A stretch of DNA of 64,000 nucleotides. Source: DATAUD01 sp036268455. Its GTDB lineage: Bacteria; Verrucomicrobiota; Verrucomicrobiia; Limisphaerales; Palsa-1400. The notes below the pieces were generated by a model, which saw only the letters and a program-made list of their open reading frames with translations, searched no databases and had not been told where the DNA came from. Positions 24,127 through 34,600 of this stretch are shown one piece after another. The position numbers were made by a program, and so were the translations under genes. Where the stretch lies: positions 1 through 64,000 of the forward strand of contig DATAUD010000020.1 in NCBI GenBank assembly GCA_036268455.1, written 5' to 3'. Each line of letters opens with the position of its first letter. Within the stretch, counting starts at the first letter, position 1.

Positions 24127-26025
24127 ATGAAATGGAATGAAATTATTCAAATCGTTTTGTTCTTCGGATTGGGAATCGCGCTGACGCCGCCGGTGGGGCG
24201 CTTCATGGCGAAAGTGTTCAAAGGGGAGAAAACTTTTCTCCATCCGGTCTTCCTGCCGATTGAAAAGGGCATCTACCGCTTGACCGGGATCGACCCGGCG
24301 GAGGAGATGACATGGCTGAGATATTTCTGGGCGGTGCTTCTTTTTGCGACCGTTGGATTCGCGTCGCTGATGGCGATTTTCATGACGCAACAATGGCTGC
24401 CGCTCAATCCAGAGAAGCTGCCCAATTGCTCCTGGCACCTGGCGTTCATGCAAGCCTGGAGCTTCACTTGCAACGCGGATTGGCAATCGTACCCCGGGGA
24501 AACCACGATGAGTTACTTCTCACAAGTCGTGGGCATCATGGTGCACCAATTTCTAAGCGGCGCGTCGGGGCTTGCGGTGCTGGTCGCGGTGGGAAGGGCT
24601 TTGAAACGAGCAACGGTAAAGAGCATTGGAAATTTCTGGGTGGACCTGACCCGCGGGCTGCTTTACTTCGTGATTCCGCTCTCGGTGCTTTGGGCGATTC
24701 CGCTTGCCTGGCAGGGCGTTCCGGAAACATGGAAGCCTTACGCGAACGCCAACCTTATGGAGCCTTATACAACCCAAGTCCAAAAAACGGATGACAAGGG
24801 CAATAATGTCACGACGAACATTCAGTTGGTTTTGCAGGCGCCGAAATTGGACGCGGCGGGAAAACCGGTGATGCTCAATGGCGCGGCGGTGATGGTGGGC
24901 GTGCCGCAAGTTGATGCGAAGGGCGCTCCGATCATGACCAATGTGCCGGTCATGGTGGATGCGAAAGTGGATACCCAGCCAATTCCAGTTGGGCCGGTGG
25001 CGTCGTTGGAGTCCATCAAACAGCTCTTCACCAACGGCGGCGGCTGGTACAACGTGAACAGCGCGCATCCGTTTGAAAATCCCACGCCGTTGTCAAACTT
25101 CCTTGAATTGCTGGCAATCATCGTGGTGCCGATGGCACAGGTTTATATGTTCGGACTTTTGGTCGGCAACACAAAGCACGCATGGACATTGTTCGCCGTG
25201 ATGTTTGCGCTTTTCATGCTTTCCTTTGTGGGATGTTGGCACTTCGAGTCGCAGCCGAACCCAGTGACGGGCAATTATGCGTCGAATATGGAGGGCAAAG
25301 AACAACGCATCGGGGTGATGAACAGCACACTGTGGGCGAGCGCCTGCACCGCGATTGACAACGGCTCCGTGGATTCCATGCACGACAGTTACATGCCGCT
25401 GGCGGGGATGATGCCGATGTGGAACATCATCGTCGGCGAAATGCTCTTCGGCGGCATCGGCTGCGGGATGTATTGCATGTTGTTCCACGTGCTCATCACC
25501 GTGTTCATCGCCGGGTTGATGATTGGGCGAACGCCGGAGTATCTCGGCAAAAAATTGGACGCGTGGTGCGCGACCTGGGCGGTCATCGGTGTGTTGATAC
25601 CCAATGCCGCCGCGCTCATACCAACGGCGATCGCGGTGACGATCCCCCAGGGCGTATCGAGCATGAACAACGGCGGCCCGCACGGGTTGAGCGAAGTTCT
25701 GTATTGTTTCGGCGAAGCCGCCAACAACAACGGCAGCGCTTTCGCCGGATTGAACGCCAATACGCCATTCTACAATATTGGAGCGGGGATTGTTATTTGG
25801 ATCGGCCGTTTCATTCCCATCATTGCCGCGCTGGCGATTGTGGGCCGACTGGCATCGAAGAAAACCGTCGAAGCCTCGGCGGGCACGCTGCCGACGCACG
25901 GGTGGACTTTTGGCCTTACGTTGACGGGAGTCATCGTCATCGTGGCCGCGCTGACGTTTTTCCCGGCGCTTTGCCTCGGGCCGCTTGTCGAGCACGGGTT
26001 GATGTTGTGGGGACGAACGTTTTAA
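24127..26025 (+). CDS. kdpA: Potassium-transporting ATPase, channel-like subunit A
   Basis: KdpA, the K+-selective, channel-derived subunit of the high-affinity KdpFABC pump in the inner membrane. Four pore-loop regions are recognisable: CNADWQSYPGETT (~115), TNGGGWYNVNSAHPFENP (~300), IDNGSVDSMHDS (~409) and GPHGLSEVLYCF. Many hydrophobic helices match the family. At 632 residues it is about 75 longer than E. coli KdpA (557). The surplus is an extra segment at about residues 216-288, made of two similar halves (AAGKPVMLNGAAVMVG and AKGAPIMTNVPVMVD). Pore loops 1 and 3 differ from the E. coli NTNWQ and SCGA forms. First gene of kdpABC. I see no kdpF and no kdpDE. Confidence 0.95.
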   Translation: MKWNEIIQIVLFFGLGIALTPPVGRFMAKVFKGEKTFLHPVFLPIEKGIYRLTGIDPAEEMTWLRYFWAVLLFATVGFASLMAIFMTQQWLPLNPEKLPNCSWHLAFMQAWSFTCNADWQSYPGETTMSYFSQVVGIMVHQFLSGASGLAVLVAVGRALKRATVKSIGNFWVDLTRGLLYFVIPLSVLWAIPLAWQGVPETWKPYANANLMEPYTTQVQKTDDKGNNVTTNIQLVLQAPKLDAAGKPVMLNGAAVMVGVPQVDAKGAPIMTNVPVMVDAKVDTQPIPVGPVASLESIKQLFTNGGGWYNVNSAHPFENPTPLSNFLELLAIIVVPMAQVYMFGLLVGNTKHAWTLFAVMFALFMLSFVGCWHFESQPNPVTGNYASNMEGKEQRIGVMNSTLWASACTAIDNGSVDSMHDSYMPLAGMMPMWNIIVGEMLFGGIGCGMYCMLFHVLITVFIAGLMIGRTPEYLGKKLDAWCATWAVIGVLIPNAAALIPTAIAVTIPQGVSSMNNGGPHGLSEVLYCFGEAANNNGSAFAGLNANTPFYNIGAGIVIWIGRFIPIIAALAIVGRLASKKTVEASAGTLPTHGWTFGLTLTGVIVIVAALTFFPALCLGPLVEHGLMLWGRTF

Positions 26026-26052
26026 GACGGCAAAACCTTTTCAAGAAAAACT

Positions 26053-28260
26053 ATGAGCACTAGAGTTGAATTCAAATATTCGCAACTGTTTCGCCAGGCG
26101 GTGATCGATGCGTTCAAAAAGCTCAATCCCCGCGACGAAATCAAGAACCTGGTCATGTTCGTCGTCTGGATCGGCTCGATCTGGACCACCATCATTCTGT
26201 TCCTGCCCGGCCAGTGCAATCTGTTCAACCTGCAGATTTGCTTCTGGCTGTGGTTCACCTGCCTGTTCGCGAATTTCGCGGAGGCGATGGCGGAAGGACG
26301 CGGAAAGGCGCACGCGGACGCGCTGCGGGCGTTGCGCACCAAAACGATGGCGCGCAAAATTGTTGACGGGAAGGAAATGCTGGTGCCGGCGAACGAGTTG
26401 AAAGTGGGCGACTGCTATATCTGCCAGGCGGGCGAGTTCGTTCCCGCCGACGGCGACATCGTGGAAGGCATCGCGACGGTGGATGAATCGGCGATTACCG
26501 GGGAATCGGCGCCGGTGGTTCGCGAGAGCGGCGGCGATCGCAGCGCCGTCACGGGCGGCACCAAAGTGATCAGCGATAAAATCATTGTCCGCGTGACCGC
26601 GGAATCCGGCGATTCGTTCCTTGACCGGATGATTTCGATGATTGAAGGCGCGCGCCGGCAAAAGACGCCGAACGAGATCGCGCTCAATATTGTCCTGGTC
26701 AGCCTCACTGCGTTGTTCATCGTCGTGGTGTTTGTGCTGCCGCCTTACGCTCATTACAACGAGGCCCAGGCCGGACAAAAAGATGTCGTGCTGACCACGA
26801 TTCCTGTGCTGCTTTCGCTGATCGTTTGTTTGATTCCGACGACCATTGGCGGATTGCTCAGCGCCATTGGCATTGCGGGTATTGATCGTTTGATGCGGCG
26901 CAATGTGCTGGCCACCAGCGGCCGCGCCGTCGAAGCGGCGGGAGACGTGGACGTTTTGCTTTTGGACAAAACCGGAACAATTACACTCGGCAACCGGCAA
27001 GCGACGGAGTTCATTCCCGGCCCTGGCGTCAAACTGGAGGAACTTGCTGATGCCGCGCAACTCGCGTCGCTTGCCGATGAAACGCCCGAGGGCCGATCCA
27101 TCGTTGCGCTGGCGAAGGAGAAATATGAATTGCGGGGCCGGGAGATTGCCGAGACATTCGCCACGTTTATTCCGTTCACGGCGCAGACACGAATGAGCGG
27201 CGTGGACCTTTACGACGAGCGTCGCGGCGGTGATTCGCGTCCAGCGACAACGCCGGAACCGGCTGTTGTGGGTTCGCACACGAACCGGCTTGCGGGCGCG
27301 GCGATTGCCCTGGCGAAATTGCCGGACCACAAACATGCGGCCGAGGCAAAACCGATCCGATGCATTCGCAAAGGCGCCGCCCAGGCGGTCGCGGCATTTG
27401 TCACCACCAACGGCGGAACGGTTGCAAAAACGCTGATGGACAGAGTGGAGGAAATTTCGCGGCAGGGCGGCACGCCGTTGCTCGTGGCGGATGGAGCGAG
27501 GGCGCTCGGGGTCATCCAACTCAAGGACATTGTCAAAGGCGGCATCAAGGAGCGGTTCGCGCAATTGCGGAAAATGGGCGTCAAGACGATTATGATCACG
27601 GGCGACAACCCGCTGACCGCCGCGTCGATTGCCGCTGAAGCGGGCGTGGACGATTTTATCGCGCAGGCAAAGCCGGAGGATAAACTGGCGCGCATACGCA
27701 AGGAACAGGAAGGGGGCAAACTGATCGCGATGATCGGCGACGGGACGAACGACGCCCCTGCCCTGGCGCAAGCGGATGTCGGCGTGGCGATGAACACCGG
27801 AACACAAGCGGCGCGGGAAGCGGGCAACATGGTGGACCTCGATAGCAATCCGACCAAGCTGATTGAAGTGGTGGAAATCGGGAAACAATTGTTGATGACG
27901 CGCGGGGCGCTGACGACCTTCAGCATCGCCAACGACGTTTCGAAATATTTCGCGATTCTGCCGGCGATGTTTGGCCTCCTCTACGCGGCGACCGCCGGCG
28001 GACGCGGACCGCTGGACAAGCTCAACATCATGTATCTGCACTCTCCGCAGAGCGCCATTCTCTCGGCGGTCATTTTTAACGCCCTGATCATCGTGGCGCT
28101 TATCCCGCTGGCGCTCAGAGGTGTCAAATACAGGCCGTTGGGCGCGGCTGTGATTCTGCGCAACAACATGCTCATCTATGGCGTTGGAGGCATCATCGTG
28201 CCCTTTATTGCCATCAAGTTGATCGATCTGCTTCTGGTGGCCATCCACCTTGCGCCCTGA
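26053..28260 (+). CDS. kdpB: Potassium-transporting P-type ATPase subunit B
   Basis: Catalytic subunit that hydrolyses ATP to drive K+ uptake through KdpA. Family motifs are complete: TGES actuator (AITGESAP), phosphorylated D305 in LLLDKTGTIT, the FTAQTRMSG nucleotide-domain block, TGDNPLTA, and MIGDGTNDAPALAQADVG. It has 735 residues against about 682 in E. coli. The extra ~50 residues are an insert in the nucleotide-binding domain (about residues 385-433), between RMSGVDLYDE and RCIRKGAAQAV. The insert is rich in Ala, Arg, Pro and Thr and has no homology I recognise. The gene starts 27 bases after kdpA. Confidence 0.95.
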   Translation: MSTRVEFKYSQLFRQAVIDAFKKLNPRDEIKNLVMFVVWIGSIWTTIILFLPGQCNLFNLQICFWLWFTCLFANFAEAMAEGRGKAHADALRALRTKTMARKIVDGKEMLVPANELKVGDCYICQAGEFVPADGDIVEGIATVDESAITGESAPVVRESGGDRSAVTGGTKVISDKIIVRVTAESGDSFLDRMISMIEGARRQKTPNEIALNIVLVSLTALFIVVVFVLPPYAHYNEAQAGQKDVVLTTIPVLLSLIVCLIPTTIGGLLSAIGIAGIDRLMRRNVLATSGRAVEAAGDVDVLLLDKTGTITLGNRQATEFIPGPGVKLEELADAAQLASLADETPEGRSIVALAKEKYELRGREIAETFATFIPFTAQTRMSGVDLYDERRGGDSRPATTPEPAVVGSHTNRLAGAAIALAKLPDHKHAAEAKPIRCIRKGAAQAVAAFVTTNGGTVAKTLMDRVEEISRQGGTPLLVADGARALGVIQLKDIVKGGIKERFAQLRKMGVKTIMITGDNPLTAASIAAEAGVDDFIAQAKPEDKLARIRKEQEGGKLIAMIGDGTNDAPALAQADVGVAMNTGTQAAREAGNMVDLDSNPTKLIEVVEIGKQLLMTRGALTTFSIANDVSKYFAILPAMFGLLYAATAGGRGPLDKLNIMYLHSPQSAILSAVIFNALIIVALIPLALRGVKYRPLGAAVILRNNMLIYGVGGIIVPFIAIKLIDLLLVAIHLAP

Positions 28261-28296
28261 TGCCGTCACCGCCAACGAATTTAACGAGGAAACGCT

Positions 28297-28890
28297 ATGA
28301 TTAAACTCATTACTCAATCTGTAAGACAACTGATTCTGTGGACCATCGTGACGGGCGCGGTTTACCCGCTTCTCATCACGGTCGTTGCCCAACTTGCGTT
28401 CCACGACAAGGCCAATGGAAGCCTGGTGACACGCGACGGAAAGCTCATCGGCTCGGCGCTGATGGCGCAGCAATTCCAGGGGAGTAATTACTTTTGGCCG
28501 CGGCCCTCCGCATGCACTTATGGGACGGGACCGACCGGAATTGCCGCGTCGAGCGGGAGCAATCTCGGGCCGACCAGCGGACAACTACAAACCAACGTCA
28601 ACAATAACGCCGCCGCGTTCATCAGCGGGAACAATTTGCCGACGAACACGGTTGTGCCGGCGGACATGGTCTTTGCCTCGGCGAGCGGAGTGGACCCGCA
28701 CATAAGCCCGGAAGCGGCGCGTCTTCAAGTTGCGCGTGTCGCCGCCTCTCGCGGAATGGCGAAGAACAACGTGGCGGAACTGGTGGAGAAATTTGTCGAG
28801 CCGCCGCAATGGGGATTTTTTGGAGAAGCGCGCGTGAACGTTTTGCTGTTGAATGTGGCGCTGGATCAACTCGCGCAAATGAAAGGCTGA
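28297..28890 (+). CDS. kdpC: Potassium-transporting ATPase subunit C
   Basis: KdpC (197 residues), the single-span accessory subunit that stabilises ATP binding by KdpB. It has one N-terminal membrane helix (LILWTIVTGAVYPLLITVVAQL) and the conserved soluble motifs LIGSALMAQQF, YFWPRPSA, ASSGSNLGPTS, GVDPHISPEAARLQVARVA. The SACTYGTGPTGIAASSGS stretch is slightly longer than in E. coli. An AACGAGGAAAC ribosome-binding region precedes the ATG. It is followed, 3 bases after its stop, by a broken universal-stress-protein frame. Confidence 0.95.
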   Translation: MIKLITQSVRQLILWTIVTGAVYPLLITVVAQLAFHDKANGSLVTRDGKLIGSALMAQQFQGSNYFWPRPSACTYGTGPTGIAASSGSNLGPTSGQLQTNVNNNAAAFISGNNLPTNTVVPADMVFASASGVDPHISPEAARLQVARVAASRGMAKNNVAELVEKFVEPPQWGFFGEARVNVLLLNVALDQLAQMKG

Positions 28891-28893
28891 ATC

Positions 28894-29061
28894 GTGCAAA
28901 GCAGACGCATCTTATTGCCAATCAATCTGACGAGTGGTTCGTTTGACACGCTGTTGTTCGCGCAGAGAATGGCTCGTCAGTTCGGACCTTTGCGTCACAC
29001 TGCTCAACGTCGTCAATTTGAACATCGCGGCGGCGCCGCGCGTTTGGAAAATGTGCGAGAA
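28894..29061 (+). pseudogene. Universal stress protein (UspA-like) remnant with frameshift
   Basis: A GTG start 3 bases after the kdpC stop opens RRILLPINLTSGSFDTLLFAQRMA, the typical first strand and helix of a UspA domain. Near 28980 the homology moves to the next frame (SSDLCVTLLNVVNLNIAAAPRV matches the second UspA strand). It then runs into the 3' end of the convergent HEAT-repeat gene. A full UspA domain is ~140 residues, but only about 55 are recognisable. It is therefore shifted and truncated. It could be the relic of a stand-alone Usp gene or of the Usp domain of a lost kdpD. A single-base sequencing error could explain the shift but not the truncation. Confidence 0.55.
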
Positions 29062-31491
29062 CTATCTGACCAGCGACGCGCGCACGTCAGGCAGGCGCTT
29101 GCCGTCAGGCGAAACGACCCGCACGCAAAACGACCAACCGGCGTTGTTCTGTGTCACTTTGAGAAGCAGCGGATTCCATCCGGCGCGAAGCGTGACATCG
29201 ACATTATCCGAGTCCCGCTGCAAGGCGCGCGAAGCGTTGTTCGAGTGAACAAGCTGGCCGTTGAGCCAGACTTTGTTGCCGTCGTCGCTTCCTAATTCCA
29301 GCCGCGCGGGCTGTTCGTTTGGCGAATAAACCCACGTCCGCGCGTACGCCACACGTTGCTCGCCACCGAGAGCTTGAAGAAGGTCCAGCTTCCATGGTTC
29401 GGCCGGATCGGTTCCAGCGGCAAGCGGTTGCCAGTTCACAGAATCGCCGCCCGCCTGTTCGGGTGGAAAGGTGATGTTGAACAACGCCTCATAATTTTTA
29501 TCAGCTTGCAGGTAAGGCCCTGCGACCTGCCATGTAGCGATGTATTCGCTCAATTCCTCGATTTTCCGCAAGCCGACCCGCGCCGCTTTCTTCGTATCGG
29601 GATCATTGCTCGTCGCCAGGACTTTTTTAAAGGCGGCCTCAGCCGCATCGGGATGGGCCACATAAATCGCGGTCGCAATATCAATGACAGCCCGCGCCGC
29701 TTCGGGCTGGACATCGGGATCGTCCAATATCGGTGTGGCCAGGGCAAGCGCCTGATCGTCGGGGATCGCGCCGAGGGCCGAAAGGACAAGCCGCTTCTCC
29801 GCAGCATCGAGCGGCCGGTCCAGTATCGTTTTGAAAGTTTGCAATTTCGTGGCGACTGGAATTTTGACGGTTTCGTCCTGGGTTGTCAGCCGCACGCAAC
29901 CGCGAATGGCCAGCAGCCGGAATTTCTGTTCCGAATCGCCCGCCAATTGGACCAAAGTCGGCAGCATCTCGGCATCGCGCGTGTCGCACACCGCGCTGAC
30001 CGCAGCCTTCCGCACTTGCGGGTTGGTGTCTTGCAACGCCGCCCGCAAAGCGTCGCGAGCCGGCCCTTCGCTCAGTCCCGCGCAGACCGGCAGCAAACTC
30101 AGTCGCGCCTGCAACGGAGCGGTTCGCACGGAATCCGCCACCGCCGAGGCGTCCACATGGCCGGCTTCCGATTCGATGCGTTGACAGGCGGTGCCGAGGG
30201 CATCGGCGGCCTCAGAACGCGCGTCGTCGCTTTTTGCGTCAATCACGGATTGAACCATATCCGGTATTTGTCGCGGCCCCGCGAGCAGCGCGAGCGCCTG
30301 GAATGCCGCCGCCCGCGTCGAATCATCGCCGCCCCGGGCCAATTCGGATAATTTGGAAACCGCCGAACCGTCCGCGCGATTGCCAAGAGCGCGGATCAAT
30401 TCCAACCGCGCATCCGGAGCCGCGCCGTCAATATCCGTAACAAGGGCTGGCGTTATGGAGCCGCGATGCAATTCGAGCAACGATTCGCGGGCCGCGGCTT
30501 GTTCAGCGCCAGTTGTTGCGGCCGCTTTTTGCGCCAACAGCAAACCAACCGAGCCGTCGCCCAACTCGCCCAACGCGGTGATCGCGGCCAAACAAACGTT
30601 GGAATCGGATGAATCGGCAACGCTTGCGACCGCGCGCATTGCGCTTGGATCGGCACGTTGATCGAGACAATGCAGCAATGCGATTTGCACCGGCGCGGCA
30701 ACCTTTGGCAGCAAATCCGCCAAAGCTATTGTAACCGCGGCACCTTTCAATTTGGAGGCGATTTGGAGCGCTGCGCCCTGGCTGGCAACGTCGGACCCCG
30801 CGATCGCGTCAGACATCAGCGTAATCCCGCGCTTTCCCGCGGACAAAATCAGACCTCGAAAGGCGGCGCCCCGAACACCGTCATTTTTTTCGCTGTCGTA
30901 AAGACGTTGGAATGTTTTTCGCGCCGGGCGCATTTCGCCTTGGGCCAATAATTGATTGGCAATCCATAACTCGCCGTCGATTTCCGCGGCGTGAACACGA
31001 CCACTGGACAAGGGCGAGACCGCTTCCAATTTTGACAGCGACTTTGTCCCGCCGATTCGCCCCAGCGCCTCAGCGGCGGCTACGGTTACATCCAGGTCGT
31101 TTCCAAAGAGGAGTTTGCCAAGTGCCGGGACGGCATCGGGTTGGTGACGCGCCGCCAATGAATTAATTATTCCAATCTGGTTCGAGCCAGAAGTTTTCGG
31201 CAGGGCCACAAGGAGGGCCTCGCCAGCCTCGGGGCCCGGCATGGGTTCGAGCGCGTAACGGGCGAGTTGGGAAAGTTGTTCGTCTGCCAGCAAAGCCGAA
31301 AGCGCGGGGACGGATTCTTTTGTTCCGATTCGTTTAAGCTCGGCGCAACCAGCGGCTTTGTCGTACGACGAGGCGTCGGATTGCAACACCGCGATGAGGC
31401 GCGTTTCCTCAGAGGGGTCGGCAGCAAGCGCCCGGAAAGACGGCAACATCAACAGCGACAAAGACAACGCGAGAATAGAGTTACGTTTCAT
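29062..31491 (-). CDS. Secreted HEAT-repeat protein
   Basis: From the ATG at 31489-31491 the product has 809 residues. A signal peptide (MKRNSILALSLSLLMLPSFRALA) is followed by about 550 residues of HEAT/PBS-type alpha repeats (KRIGTKESVPALSALLADEQ, AAAEALGRIGGTKSLSKL, AAITALGELGDGSVGLLLA, AVSAVCDTRDAEMLPTLVQLA). A C-terminal beta-rich domain carries a PA14/galactose-binding-like motif (SDDGNKVWLNGQLVHSNN, LRAGWNPLLLKVTQ). Such proteins are abundant in Verrucomicrobia/Planctomycetes and are thought to be periplasmic scaffolds. The open frame upstream to 31692 crosses the divergent promoter region and is rejected. It is divergent from the glucan synthase gene across 174 bases. Confidence 0.8.
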   Translation of the reverse strand: MKRNSILALSLSLLMLPSFRALAADPSEETRLIAVLQSDASSYDKAAGCAELKRIGTKESVPALSALLADEQLSQLARYALEPMPGPEAGEALLVALPKTSGSNQIGIINSLAARHQPDAVPALGKLLFGNDLDVTVAAAEALGRIGGTKSLSKLEAVSPLSSGRVHAAEIDGELWIANQLLAQGEMRPARKTFQRLYDSEKNDGVRGAAFRGLILSAGKRGITLMSDAIAGSDVASQGAALQIASKLKGAAVTIALADLLPKVAAPVQIALLHCLDQRADPSAMRAVASVADSSDSNVCLAAITALGELGDGSVGLLLAQKAAATTGAEQAAARESLLELHRGSITPALVTDIDGAAPDARLELIRALGNRADGSAVSKLSELARGGDDSTRAAAFQALALLAGPRQIPDMVQSVIDAKSDDARSEAADALGTACQRIESEAGHVDASAVADSVRTAPLQARLSLLPVCAGLSEGPARDALRAALQDTNPQVRKAAVSAVCDTRDAEMLPTLVQLAGDSEQKFRLLAIRGCVRLTTQDETVKIPVATKLQTFKTILDRPLDAAEKRLVLSALGAIPDDQALALATPILDDPDVQPEAARAVIDIATAIYVAHPDAAEAAFKKVLATSNDPDTKKAARVGLRKIEELSEYIATWQVAGPYLQADKNYEALFNITFPPEQAGGDSVNWQPLAAGTDPAEPWKLDLLQALGGEQRVAYARTWVYSPNEQPARLELGSDDGNKVWLNGQLVHSNNASRALQRDSDNVDVTLRAGWNPLLLKVTQNNAGWSFCVRVVSPDGKRLPDVRASLVR

Positions 31492-31634
31492 CAATTTGTG
31501 AAAGATAGAATGCAATAGACAGAGACAGAATCCAGAATTAACATATTCAAACTTCCAACCGCTTGACCGCCAACAAACAACGACGGTGGGGTAAGACCTG
31601 ATTTTGCGCCGCCGCGATCTGACGCACCTTAACT

Positions 31635-31658
31635 CGGGGCATCGCCTAGGGCGTCCCG
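31635..31658 (+). promoter_or_regulatory. Leader hairpin abutting the glucan synthase start codon
   Basis: CGGG (31635-31638) pairs with CCCG (31655-31658), and CGCC (31643-31646) pairs with GGCG (31650-31653) around a TAG loop, forming a bulged GC-rich hairpin. It ends 7 bases before the ATG at 31666, where a Shine-Dalgarno sequence would be expected, and no purine-rich SD is seen. It could restrain translation of the very large protein. It is not followed by a U run, so it is not a terminator. Found by eye only. Confidence 0.25.
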
Positions 31659-31665
31659 AATAAAA

Positions 31666-34600
31666 ATGCAGAAGCTGCCAATGCGCTTTCAAAATTGGAT
31701 GGCCGAACAGGCACGTTCGCGCCTAAATGGGAACGAACCGCCGTTGAGGGCGGAGTTGTTCGGCGCCGAACAATTGGCCCAACACGCGAAGGCCCTTGCC
31801 GCCAGCCACCATGTGGAGACCCGCAAAGCCTCAAATCGCCTACTCGCGCGCTTGACCCATAACGAGAACGTGTTGCGGGCCTACAATCGCTCGACCCTCA
31901 CGGTGAACCCGACCCGGCGTGTAACTCCGGCGGCGGAGTGGCTTCTGGATAATTTTTACCTGATCGAGGAGCAAATCCAGTTGGCGCGGAGGCATCTGCC
32001 GCGCGGCTATAGCCGGGAACTGCCCCGCCTCGTGGATGGCCCCTCCGCCGGTTTTCCGCGCGTCTATGACATTGTGCTCGAATTGATCTCGCACGTGGAC
32101 GCGCAGATCGACGCGGCATCGCTCAGCGGATTCATCGCCGCTTACCAGACGGTGGAACCGTTGAAGTTAGGGGAATTGTGGGCGATTCCGATCATGTTGC
32201 GCCTGGGTTTGATTGAAAATCTTCAACGCGTGACAAGCCGGCTGACTTTGGGGCGCGAGGACCGCGACCGGGCGGACTTGTGGGTGGACCGCTTGCAGGA
32301 CATGGCGGAAAATTCGCCGTCCCGCCTTGTGGTGGTCGTGGCGGACATGGCAAAGTCGGACCTTTCCCTCACAAGTTCGTTCGTGGCGGAATTTTGCCAG
32401 CGTTTGTCGCGGCAGACGCCCGTGCTGCACCTTGCGCGAAGCTGGCTGGAACAACAACTCGGCGAGCAAGGCCTGACCATCGAACAGCTTATCCAACTGG
32501 AAAGCCAAAACCAGGCGGCCGACCAGGTGTCCGTCAGCCACAGCATTGGCAGTCTTCGTTTTTTGAGCGCCGCGGATTGGAAGGAGTTTGTCGAGAAACT
32601 GAGTCTTGTGGAGAAGGCTCTGCGTTCCGGCGATGGCAATGGCGATGATTACGGCAGCATGAATTTTGCGACGCGCGATCGCTATCGTCATGCGGTCGAG
32701 TTTTTGGCGCGGCACAGCAAACTTTCGGAAGAGGAGGTTGCGCGGCGAGCGGTCGAAATGGCCGCGGAAAGCGCCCGGGAACGCGGGCGGGCTGACCGCA
32801 CGGCCCATGTGGGATTCTATCTCATCGATAAAGGGAAAAGCGCACTGGCGCACGTGTTAAACGTGCGCTGGCCGTGGCAAACCGTCATCGAACGGGGCAT
32901 CCAGCGCTTTCCGATGATGTTTTATGGGGGCGGAATCGGGCTGATAACGTTGCTGATGACGCTTGGTTTTGTGGAAGAGGCGCGGGCGTTGAATGTGGCG
33001 GGATGGAAGCTGGTGTTCTTTGGCGCGGTTTTTCTTCTTTGCGCCAGTCAATTGGCTGTGGCGGTGATGAATTGGCTGTCCACCTTGCTCGTACAGCCGC
33101 GCCTTTTGCCTCGGTTGGATTTTTCCCGCGGCATTGCTCCGGATTGCAGCACGATGGTGGTGGTGCCGACCATGTTGACCACCCTGGAAGGCGTGGACCG
33201 GCTCATCGAAACATTGGAGATACATCACCTGGCCAACCGCGATGAGCATCTTCACTTCGCGTTGTTGACGGATTTTCGGGATGCGCCGCAAGAAGTCCAG
33301 CCGGGAGACGAAGTATTGCTGGAGCGTGTCAAGGCGGGGGTGGAAATGCTGAACCAGAAATATGCCCCGCGAACGGGCGTCTTTTTCCTATTTCATCGTC
33401 CGCGCCGCTGGAATCCGGGGGAAGGATTGTGGATGGGTTATGAGCGAAAGCGCGGAAAACTGACGGAATTGAATGGTTTGTTGCGGGGCACTTCTCGCGA
33501 GTCATTTTCAGAGATCGTGGGAGACACGGCGATTCTGCCATCGGTCAAGTATGTCATCACGCTCGATACGGACACTTTGCTGCCGCGCGACGCGGCCCGC
33601 GAGCTTGTCGGAACGATGGCCCATCCGTTGAACCGTCCAGTATTTGACGAGAAGCGCGGGATTGTGGCCGAGGGTTACAGCATACTTCAACCGCGGGTTG
33701 GCGTGAGCCTGCCGAGCGCGCGGCGGTCGTGGTTCGTGCGGCTTTTTGCGGGAGAGGCGGGAATCGACCCTTATACGCGCGCGGTCTCGGATGTTTATCA
33801 GGATGTTTTCCAGGAAGGTTCGTTTATCGGGAAGGGAATTTACGATGTGGACGCCTTCCAACGGGCGATGAACGGGCGATTTCCCGAGAACACTATCCTG
33901 AGCCATGACTTGCTGGAATCGTGCCATGCGCGTTCCGCGCTGGTGAGCGACGTGGAGTTCTACGAGGAATATCCGTGGCGCTACAACGTGGATATAAGCC
34001 GGCGCCATCGCTGGATTCGCGGTGACTGGCAGATCACGCAATGGCTGCTGCCCCGGGTTCCAGGCTCGGACGCCCGGCGCATTGCAAACCCACTCTCGGT
34101 ACTATCGCAGTGGAAGATCCTGGACAATCTAAGACGGAGCCTGGTGCCGCTGGCGTTGGTGATTCTTATTCTGGGCAATTGGCTGCTGCTTCCTGATCTG
34201 GGCGGACTTGGGTCGCTACTGGTACTGTTGATCATCGCACTTCCAGGACTCTTGCCGTCAACGGCCGGCTTGTTTGGCAGGCCGGATGATTCGCCGTGGA
34301 GAACGCACCTGAGAACTGTGGGCGAGTCGTGCCTGCGCCAGCTTGGACAGATTTTTCTCACGCTGGCGTTTCTGCCGTACGATGCGCTGGTAAGCCTGGA
34401 CGCGATTGGACGAACGCTGCTACGCTTGTTGGTGACGCGCAAGCGGCTGCTCGAATGGCAGACGTCAAGCGATACCGAACGGACAACACGGTCGGACCTA
34501 GCGGCGTTTTATGGGACGATGTGGATTGAGCCAGTGGTCGCGCTGGCGGCGGGAATTTTCCTGGGGGCAACGAACCCGGCATCGTTGAATTGCGCCGCGC

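Noticed and set aside
26041..28584. 847-codon minus-strand open frame opposite kdpB/kdpC
   Set aside because: It is exactly antisense to the well-conserved kdpB and kdpC; its composition is the Arg/His-rich pattern of a shadow frame in GC-rich DNA, with no recognisable domain.
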